From Lachnospiraceae bacterium AC2029 (GTDB taxonomy: Bacteria > Bacillota > Clostridia > Lachnospirales > Lachnospiraceae): DNA of 64,000 nt. The position numbers and the translations under genes are program-made. The notes below the pieces were generated by a model. The model was not told the DNA's origin. It was given only the letters and a program-made list of their open reading frames with translations, and searched no databases. The stretch lies in NCBI GenBank assembly GCA_000703065.1, contig JNLK01000001.1, positions 248,001-312,000 on the forward strand, given 5' to 3'. Positions 57,907 to 64,000 of this stretch are shown one piece after another; within the stretch, counting starts at the first letter, position 1, and each line of letters starts with the position of its first letter.

Positions 57907-60375
57907 TTACTCGGCTGAGATTCCGTCTGTCTTGATGATGTACTTCACGTTGCAGGTCATATCATCGGCAACGCCACCGTAGGTTCTGTAGGCTTCGCCG
58001 GCCTTGCGGATGGATTCGAACTTGTCCATGATCTCTTCGCCCTTGTTGAAGGCCTTGTCGATTCCGTCCATGATCTGGGAGGTTCCGCTGTTCAGCTGGT
58101 TAGCACCGCTGACCAGCTTGGAGCTGTTTGCCGTCAGCTGGGATGCTCCGCTTCGAAGCTGAGAGGTTCCGCCGGACAGCTGGGACGCTCCGCGGGAAAC
58201 CTGTCCTGTTCCGTCCGCCAGGGATCCGATTCCCTGATTCAGCTGGCTGCTTCCATCGGCCAGTGCCTTGGTTGCCGCCTTCAGTTCCTTGATCTTCGGC
58301 TCGAATACTGCAAGCTTCTGATTAACTGCTGCCAGTGTCTGATCGATACCGTAGTTCACACCTGCTGCTGCATATGCCTGGCACATAGCCGTGAGGATCG
58401 GTGTCAGATTATTATCCAGGTTCTTGGACATGCTGTCGGTAAATGACTTGAATTCCTTTGCCAGCTTACCGTATTCGGTACCATAGCCGGTACCGTAGCC
58501 TGTGCCGTAGCCTGTGCCGTAGCCAACACCGTAGCCGTTACCGTAACCATTGCCGTAGCCATAGCAGTAACCGGTACCATAGCCGGTACCATAAGCCTTT
58601 CCGTAGCCGGCGGTATATGAATAAACCAGCGCCTGTTCCATCTCGTTCATCTGGTGGTCAATGAACGGTTCAACCTGCGAAGATACAGCACCCTTGTAAA
58701 CTTCTTTTTGTGAATCACTAAGTAAATCATAGGACAGGTTTGCCGTCGCAGGGTCCGACCTTAAGACCTTGTTGATTGCTTCCCGATAGGCTGCTTCCGA
58801 AACCGTAGGTCGAACCGAAGCCTCAAATTGAGCTACGATCTGCTGAAAATTGGGATCGCTCGTAATCTTGGAGGGATCTGACTGAAGCTCGGCAACAGCC
58901 TGTCCTGCTGCCGTTGTTGCATCCTGTGTAGCCTTCTGCTTTACTTCGTCTGTTACGGACTTCGCTGCTTCTTCCTTTGCCTTCTGGGCAATATCCTTCT
59001 TCAGATCATCCGTAACGGATGCCGCACCTGCCTTGGCTGCTTCCTGCTGAATGATCTCTGCCTGCTTTGCCTCGGTCCCTGCCTTGGACAGTGCTGCGAA
59101 GGACGGTGCAGACGGAAGGGAATCCGTCACGCCCTTGGTCATTGCCTTCTTAACCTTATCGGAGGTGAAGCCCTGAGACTCAACCTCTTTCTGGATTGCC
59201 TCGGTTGCTGCCTTCTTCTGCTCTGCTGTTGTTTCCTTGGATGCATCGTCTGTGCTGGGCAGTGTCAGATCCTTAACTGCATCATTCAGCTTATTTGCAC
59301 CGTCAGCCAGCTTGGAAGCGCCGTCCTTTGCACTCTTTGCGCCCTCATCCAGCTTCTTTGCACCCTGGGAGAGCTGCTGTGCGCCGCTGTCAACCTGATT
59401 GATACCGCCTGCCAGCTTTCCGACGCCGTCGGTATAAGCTGCCACGCCTTCAGCCAGCTGATTCATACCATCCTCAAACTGGTCTGCCTTATCATGTACC
59501 TTTGTCTTCAGATCATCCAGATTCAGTTCGATCGCATCCTCGGAAAGAACAAAGGGTGTCGCAAATGTCAGAGCCATATCCATGGAGAAGTTTGTAGCCT
59601 GGGCTGTAACCTCTACATAAGACGGGATGGAAACCTGTGAATCCTCCGAAAGATTCAGACTGTCCTGCAGCCCCGGCATAGCCAGACCGACCACGATGAA
59701 CCGGGTTCCGTCTGCGATGACCTTTCCGCTGGACACCTCAACCTCCGAGAAGTTCTCACCGTCCAAAAGCATTCCCGATACACAGAGGAACGGAGCATAT
59801 ACGTCTCCTTCCTTTGCTTTGTTTTCATAATCAAAGCGGATCTTTACAGTACCCTTGGCTCCTGCCAGTTCTTCCGCCTTCACGGTCTTTCCGTCCAGAG
59901 TATAGCTTACCTTTACGGAGATCGGAAGCTCCTTCTCGGATGTTCCCTGATAGTAAATGGGCTTTCCGTCTGCCTGCCAGGTCAGGTTCTGACCGTCCCG
60001 GGTAAATGTCTCGTCGCCCTTTACATTTTCAATACCCGAAAGTTCACTCTTATCCTTGATCTCAGCAGCTCCGGCTGTATTCTTCAGCCACTCGCTGACT
60101 ACGACGGATTTCTTCTCACCGTAAGCATCCGCCATGACGTATACGGTCTCTTCCTTCTCGCCGTCCAGAGCGCCGTCCAGATTCAGGGATACATCCAGCA
60201 GATCGGACAGATCCTCATCCTGCTCAGTGATCACAGCCTCAGTATCCTGCTCCTGGGGTTCTGCAGCCTTATTCTTTTCCACCTGTCTTGTCTCCGAACC
60301 TCCGACAGCAAGTCCCACCAGCATGGATGCTGACAGAACTCCTGCCAGGACTCTCTTCTTTAAGACTTTTTTCAT
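57907..60375 (-). CDS. Exported heptad-repeat (YhgE/Pip-like) protein with Gly-Tyr tract
   Basis: This 822-residue protein has a signal peptide (about 1-26) and a beta-rich N-terminal region to about 300. Repeated heptads of the form GxxxLxxGxxxL (LAEGVAAYTDGVGKLAGG, LSQGAKKLDEGAKSAKDGAS) follow, then an Ala/Lys/Glu-rich helix and a short tract of Gly-Tyr-Gly-Asn/Thr units (about 590-635). More heptads end it. Such X-X heptad proteins accompany MMPL/RND-like transporters or type VII-related systems. It overlaps the MMPL gene by ATGA and is probably part of its complex. The function is unknown. The Gly-Tyr tract is not typical of the family. Confidence 0.75.
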   Translation of the reverse strand: MKKVLKKRVLAGVLSASMLVGLAVGGSETRQVEKNKAAEPQEQDTEAVITEQDEDLSDLLDVSLNLDGALDGEKEETVYVMADAYGEKKSVVVSEWLKNTAGAAEIKDKSELSGIENVKGDETFTRDGQNLTWQADGKPIYYQGTSEKELPISVKVSYTLDGKTVKAEELAGAKGTVKIRFDYENKAKEGDVYAPFLCVSGMLLDGENFSEVEVSSGKVIADGTRFIVVGLAMPGLQDSLNLSEDSQVSIPSYVEVTAQATNFSMDMALTFATPFVLSEDAIELNLDDLKTKVHDKADQFEDGMNQLAEGVAAYTDGVGKLAGGINQVDSGAQQLSQGAKKLDEGAKSAKDGASKLADGANKLNDAVKDLTLPSTDDASKETTAEQKKAATEAIQKEVESQGFTSDKVKKAMTKGVTDSLPSAPSFAALSKAGTEAKQAEIIQQEAAKAGAASVTDDLKKDIAQKAKEEAAKSVTDEVKQKATQDATTAAGQAVAELQSDPSKITSDPNFQQIVAQFEASVRPTVSEAAYREAINKVLRSDPATANLSYDLLSDSQKEVYKGAVSSQVEPFIDHQMNEMEQALVYSYTAGYGKAYGTGYGTGYCYGYGNGYGNGYGVGYGTGYGTGYGTGYGTEYGKLAKEFKSFTDSMSKNLDNNLTPILTAMCQAYAAAGVNYGIDQTLAAVNQKLAVFEPKIKELKAATKALADGSSQLNQGIGSLADGTGQVSRGASQLSGGTSQLRSGASQLTANSSKLVSGANQLNSGTSQIMDGIDKAFNKGEEIMDKFESIRKAGEAYRTYGGVADDMTCNVKYIIKTDGISAE
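58470..58612. repeat. 12-bp repeats encoding a Gly-Tyr-Gly-Thr/Asn tract
   Basis: About 11 copies of a 12-bp unit (GCCGGTACCGTA-like on the plus strand) encode GTGY/GNGY repeats interrupted by one CYGY. Units differ mainly at synonymous positions. Confidence 0.8.
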
Positions 60376-62474
60376 AATGCTTCGCCCTGCCTTTCTTCTT
60401 TTCCTTTTCTGATCCCCCGGAATCCCATGGTGGTGCGGATGATGATCGGATCGAAGACCCGAAGCACAGCCGGAAGGAAGAAAATAACTACAAACATACT
60501 GATGATCGCGCCTCGTGCCAGAAGGGTACAGAGAGCACCGATCATATCAATATTGGAATACAATCCAACGCCGATGGTTGCCGCAAAGAAGGACAACGCA
60601 CTTACAATGATGGATGCGATGGAACTGTTGAGCGCGGAGGTTACCGCCTCCTTCTTATCCAGGCCCGACATCCGGTAGCCCTTGTATTTATTCGTCATCA
60701 GGATTGCATAGTCAACGGTGGAACCTAACTGGATCGTTCCGATTACGATGGATGCAACGAACGGAAGGACCGTTCCCATATAATACGGAATACCCATGTT
60801 GATGAAGATCGCAAATTCGATGGTCGCAACCAGAAGCACCGGAAGCGTAAGCGACCGGAACACCAGCAGCACGATAACGCCTACCAGAATGATGGATACA
60901 AGGTTAACGACCTTGAAGTCATGGTCCGTGATCTTGATCAGATCCTGGGTACAGGGCGCCTCACCGATCAGCATGCCCTTGGTATCGTATTTGTCCAGGA
61001 CCTCATTGATGGTGTCGCATTGGGCGTTGACCTCGTCCGTTGCCACCTTGTACTCCGACAGGATGAATATCAGCTGATACTCTCCGTTATCCAGGATCTT
61101 CGTCAGCATCTTGGGTATGAGCTCTTTCGGAAGAAGGGGTCCGATGATGGAGTTCAGTCCTACAACGGCCTTAACTCCCTGCACCTGCTTTACCTCTTCC
61201 ACGAACTTATTTACCGTCTTGGAATCCAGCTTGCTGTCCATCAGCACCAGATGGGTGGATGCCATATCAAAGCTCTGTTCCAGCTTCTCTCCCGCCACGA
61301 TACACGGCAGATCCTTCGGAAGCGAGGAGTCCAGATTATAGTATACCTCATTTTTTGACTGACCGATATAGGCCGGAACGATCAGGATCGCAAAAAGGAT
61401 CAGACCGATATAGAAATGATTTACGACCCATTTGCTTAGCTTTGAAAAGTTCGGCATGATCGGCCGGTGTACGGTCTTCTCGATTGCCTTGTCGAAGACG
61501 AGGATCATGGACGGAAGGATGGTCACGCAGCAGATAACACCGAACACAACGCCCTTCGCCATAACGATACCCATATCCAGACCCATGGTGTAACTCATGA
61601 ACATCAGCGCTACGAATCCGGCCACGGTGGTGATGGAACTTCCGACTACGGAAGAAAGCGTGCTGTTGATGGCATTTGCCATGGCCACCTTTTTGTCGCC
61701 CTGGGCCTCCTTCTTCTCCTCTTCATAGCTGTGCCAGAGGAAAATGGAATAGTCCATGGTGACCGCAAGTTGCAGGATCGCCGCCAGCGCTTTGGTCATA
61801 TAGGAGATCTCTCCCTGAATGAAGTTCGATCCCATATTGTAAATGACCGCGAAGCCGATGCTGAGCAGGAAGAACAGCGGGATCAGGAAGGAATCCATGG
61901 TGATCATCAGAACCACCAGACAGAGTGCAACGGCTACAACGACATACATGGGAACCTCCCGGTCGGACAGGTCCTTTGTGTCAACAACGATAGCCGACAT
62001 TCCGCTGATATACACCTGATTATCCGTTACTTCTCTCAGGTCCGCAATGGCCTTCATGGTCTCATCCGAGGACATGGTGGAGTCATATACGGCGATCATC
62101 AGTGTGGCGTCCCCGTTCTTCAGCATGTCCGTATACTTGGACGGAAGAAGCTCCACGGGAATGGACACATCGAGAAGAGTTCCGTACCAGATGACCTTCG
62201 TCACATGGTCCACAGCTTCCATCTTCTCTGCCATGGCCTTGATGTCTTTCTCCTTCATCCCCTCAACGACGATCAGGGAGAATGCCCCGGTTCCGAAGTC
62301 CTCCGCAAGAATATCCTGGCCCTGCATGGTCTCGATCTCCTTCGGAAGGTACGTCAGAATGTCATAATTGGTTCTGGTATTCAGGTACCCGATCGCAGCG
62401 GGGATCAGAAGGATGACCGCCAGGATCAGGATCGGAATCCGCAGTCTTACGACCGCTCGTCCAAAGCCTTTCAT
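60372..62474 (-). CDS. MMPL/RND-family transporter
   Basis: This 700-residue transporter is read from the ATG at 62474 (MKGFGRAVVRLRI), with TTGGAGGTG before it; an earlier frame extension has no site. It has the usual RND pattern: a helix, an extracytoplasmic loop, then six helices, repeated. Family Asp residues appear within the helices at LQLAVTMDYSIFLWHSYEE and IQLGSTVDYAILMTNKYKGY. MMPL proteins export lipids or other hydrophobic envelope molecules. The gene is coupled to the heptad-repeat gene and controlled by the TetR gene upstream. Confidence 0.92.
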   Translation of the reverse strand: MKGFGRAVVRLRIPILILAVILLIPAAIGYLNTRTNYDILTYLPKEIETMQGQDILAEDFGTGAFSLIVVEGMKEKDIKAMAEKMEAVDHVTKVIWYGTLLDVSIPVELLPSKYTDMLKNGDATLMIAVYDSTMSSDETMKAIADLREVTDNQVYISGMSAIVVDTKDLSDREVPMYVVVAVALCLVVLMITMDSFLIPLFFLLSIGFAVIYNMGSNFIQGEISYMTKALAAILQLAVTMDYSIFLWHSYEEEKKEAQGDKKVAMANAINSTLSSVVGSSITTVAGFVALMFMSYTMGLDMGIVMAKGVVFGVICCVTILPSMILVFDKAIEKTVHRPIMPNFSKLSKWVVNHFYIGLILFAILIVPAYIGQSKNEVYYNLDSSLPKDLPCIVAGEKLEQSFDMASTHLVLMDSKLDSKTVNKFVEEVKQVQGVKAVVGLNSIIGPLLPKELIPKMLTKILDNGEYQLIFILSEYKVATDEVNAQCDTINEVLDKYDTKGMLIGEAPCTQDLIKITDHDFKVVNLVSIILVGVIVLLVFRSLTLPVLLVATIEFAIFINMGIPYYMGTVLPFVASIVIGTIQLGSTVDYAILMTNKYKGYRMSGLDKKEAVTSALNSSIASIIVSALSFFAATIGVGLYSNIDMIGALCTLLARGAIISMFVVIFFLPAVLRVFDPIIIRTTMGFRGIRKGKEERQGEAL

Positions 62475-62506
62475 ACAAAAACACCTCCAATTTAAACAAA
62501 CATTCA

Positions 62507-62590
62507 GCCGAAACAATGATTATTTCGGCTCATGTATACTATAAATCCGGAGGTGTATTTATTCATTATACAATTGTCGGGAAATGACAA
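62507..62590. promoter_or_regulatory. MMPL promoter with two inverted repeats, likely TetR operator region
   Basis: On the minus strand TATAAT lies at 62565-62570. TTGTC/GACAA (62574-62578 with 62586-62590, 7-bp gap) overlaps the -35 zone, and GCCGAAA/TTTCGGC (62507-62513 with 62523-62529) lies in the leader. The first is well placed for repression by the neighbouring TetR protein; the second may be a hairpin. Confidence 0.5.
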
Positions 62591-62618
62591 GATTTTTTAC
62601 ATTTTTAGAAAATTGTCG

Positions 62619-63218
62619 TTATAAATTCTCGTTCCGCTGACGGGAAACCTGCTTATATGCCAGTTCCTTACAGGTATCCAGCAGCATCCGCATCCGGGTT
62701 GCAACCGTCCGGGAGTCTTCCTTCATCCCCCGTTCGATCCATTCGATCAGCATTCCGCAGACGCCATACGCAAAGAATCTGGCGATAAACCGCTGCTCCT
62801 CCTCTTCTACCAGGCTCAGGGTTCTTTCATTATCCACGGACTGCACCCGGAGATACTCGATGGCCGAGGTAAAGATTGCTTCCGTATCCTGCAGAAAGAT
62901 CTCCTTTACGTCCGCTTCCGTATGGCGGATGGTATTGATACTGAAGGCGCGCTCCCTGCTGATGGCATCCAGGAGCCCCTCCAGACAGGTATCCCAGTTA
63001 TCCATGGAGATATCCGTCAAGTAGGGAAGAAAAAAATCCTCCTTGTAGATCCATTTTAAAAGGTCGTATTTATCCTGAAAATGATAGTAAAATGTCTGAC
63101 GGTTCACATTGCTTTTTGCGGCGATCTCTCCTACCGATATTTTATCGAAAGGTTTTGTTTCCGAAAGTTCCTTCAGACTCTGAGCTATGATCCTTTTTGT
63201 ATTTAAAACCTCTGACAT
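62619..63218 (-). CDS. TetR/AcrR-family regulator
   Basis: This 199-residue protein is read from the ATG at 63218 (MSEVLNTKRIIAQSLKEL); an ATG five codons upstream is possible. The DNA-binding helix-turn-helix is KISVGEIAAKSNVNRQTFYYHF (in outline Ile-Ser-Val-x-Glu-Ile-Ala then Asn-Arg-Gln-Thr-Phe-Tyr-Tyr). The C-terminal ligand domain is divergent, similar to the TetR_C_8 group. It lies 144 bp upstream of the MMPL gene on the same strand and probably regulates it, sensing a lipid or drug. Confidence 0.9.
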   Translation of the reverse strand: MSEVLNTKRIIAQSLKELSETKPFDKISVGEIAAKSNVNRQTFYYHFQDKYDLLKWIYKEDFFLPYLTDISMDNWDTCLEGLLDAISRERAFSINTIRHTEADVKEIFLQDTEAIFTSAIEYLRVQSVDNERTLSLVEEEEQRFIARFFAYGVCGMLIEWIERGMKEDSRTVATRMRMLLDTCKELAYKQVSRQRNENL

Positions 63219-63254
63219 GGGTTTCCCTCTCATCGTTGTAATTTATATATCATC

Positions 63255-63333
63255 ACTATTCACGTACCTGCCTATTCGATCACGAACCTTCCGCGCGCCG
63301 CGCGTAAGCATTTTTATGATATACGTGAATAGT
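63255..63333. promoter_or_regulatory. 12-bp perfect inverted pair between tetR and the LemA gene
   Basis: ACTATTCACGTA at 63255-63266 is matched by TACGTGAATAGT at 63322-63333, centred in the divergent region, with 55 bp between. TATCAT-like extensions follow both copies. It could be a pair of binding sites for looping or a shared regulator of the divergent genes. Confidence 0.55.
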
Positions 63334-63409
63334 TGCCAAAAATCTATTCTATTCTACCGAAATATGTGTTAAAATTCAAGGAAATAATACGTTTGAAGGA
63401 GGTATCCCC

Positions 63410-63940
63410 GTGGGTATCGCTGGTCTTATCGTTGTTTTGATCATTCTCCTGGTGGGAGGTTTCTATATTCATACCGTAAACCGCGTCAACCGGCTTGACG
63501 GTTCCGCGCGGACTCTGGCCGGAGATATCGATACGATCATCTGGGACAGGAACCATGTCTGGGAGATGATCGTCGCATTTCTGGAGAAGAAGGGCATCAC
63601 ACTGGACGAAGAAATGACGAAGAAGCTCCCTCTCTCCCTGGGGATGCCGGTGTCTCTGCAGATGTCCAATCATACGATCCTGCAGACACGCAGTAAAGCT
63701 CTGGAAGGGATCCTGGAGGAGCATCCGGAGCTGAAGGAGGACGAGGAGCTCAAGTCTCTGACCACACGGCTTGAACAGCTTCGGGTGGACATCATTTCCG
63801 CATCCTCCAAATACAACGCCTCCGCGCGTGTATTCAACGGATACGTGGAAGGCGGTTTTGCCAGCTTTGTAGCAGCCCGTAAGAATAAGATCGCGCGGCC
63901 TTATTTCAGTCATGAACTTGCGGAGGTAGGTATCAAATGA
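63410..63940 (+). CDS. LemA-family membrane protein, GTG start
   Basis: This 176-residue protein has one N-terminal membrane helix (GLIVVLIILLVGGFYIH, about 4-22) followed by a helical domain. It begins at a GTG with AAGGAGG seven bases upstream. Segments such as NRVNRLDGSARTLAGDIDTI and ISASSKYNASARVFNGYVE match LemA proteins, including the late Asn-x-x-Val-x-x-Tyr-Asn-like helix. The function of LemA is unknown; it is often near envelope stress or protease genes. It overlaps the response regulator start by ATGA. Confidence 0.8.
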   Translation: MGIAGLIVVLIILLVGGFYIHTVNRVNRLDGSARTLAGDIDTIIWDRNHVWEMIVAFLEKKGITLDEEMTKKLPLSLGMPVSLQMSNHTILQTRSKALEGILEEHPELKEDEELKSLTTRLEQLRVDIISASSKYNASARVFNGYVEGGFASFVAARKNKIARPYFSHELAEVGIK

Positions 63941-64000
63941 GAATTCTTGTGGTTGAGGACGAAAAACGCCTGGCGGAGACCATCGCCGACATTATCGAAG
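63937..64000 (+). CDS. Response regulator, N-terminus only
   Basis: The first 21 residues, MRILVVEDEKRLAETIADII, match the receiver-domain start with the acidic pair Glu-Asp that binds Mg. The start ATG overlaps the LemA stop (ATGA). The C-terminal output domain is outside the window; OmpR type is likely from the sequence. A paired kinase may follow to the right. Confidence 0.85.
   Translation, partial: MRILVVEDEKRLAETIADIIE

Overview
The window reads as a chromosomal segment from a Gram-positive member of the Clostridia, most likely Lachnospiraceae (inference). Supporting signs are a leucine T-box leader on leuA, Firmicutes-type ribosome binding sites and promoters, a TTG-started rpsT, GerMN, LemA and DUF5711-type proteins, and many wall-binding aromatic repeat proteins, all at moderate GC. 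Almost everything is on the minus strand. Only ung, holA, a LemA-family gene and the start of a response regulator are on the plus strand.

Positions 1-28300 hold a surface polysaccharide locus that continues past the left edge. Transcribed right to left from a promoter near 28211, it encodes a fused tandem aminotransferase, a LicD-type phosphotransferase, a GT52-like transferase, a Wzy-like polymerase and a chain-length protein. Next come a GH5 protein, a CAP-domain protein and a very long repeat-only protein. The rest is a GT4 transferase, a complete WbpA/B/D/E-type set for a 2,3-diacetamido uronic acid nucleotide sugar (wbpE lies apart), an initiating phosphoglycosyltransferase, a second chain-length protein, a GH25 lysozyme, a Pce-like metallo-beta-lactamase protein, a second Wzy/ligase and another GT4. 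Just upstream (28334-30208) is a PglF/CapD-like UDP-sugar 4,6-dehydratase.

The most interesting reading is a self-contained coat system. One locus encodes glycan synthesis, a LicD enzyme that could add phosphocholine or a similar group, a Pce-like esterase that could remove it, and eight secreted proteins in the window with choline-binding-type repeats that could dock on it. Each protein has a different cargo: MBL, GH25, GH5, CAP, transglutaminase, or repeats only. The phosphocholine part is inference by analogy with pneumococcal teichoic acid. No choline uptake or activation genes are visible.

Positions 30277-46600 are mixed housekeeping: a DUF5711 protein, a coiled-coil membrane protein, leuA with its T-box, a repeat-transglutaminase with a structured leader, an acyltransferase, a Thr/Pro-rich lipoprotein, a MATE transporter fused to a HATPase domain, ung, a PutP-type symporter, glgB and holA (divergent promoters sharing a palindromic -35 box), a structured RNA-like element and rpsT. 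Positions 46641-57720 hold two paralogous repeat proteins, comEC with a collagen-like insert, a GerMN lipoprotein, a histidine kinase and ppk. Positions 57907-64000 hold a heptad-repeat exported protein with a Gly-Tyr tract, an MMPL transporter, a TetR regulator, and divergently a LemA-family gene overlapping a response regulator.
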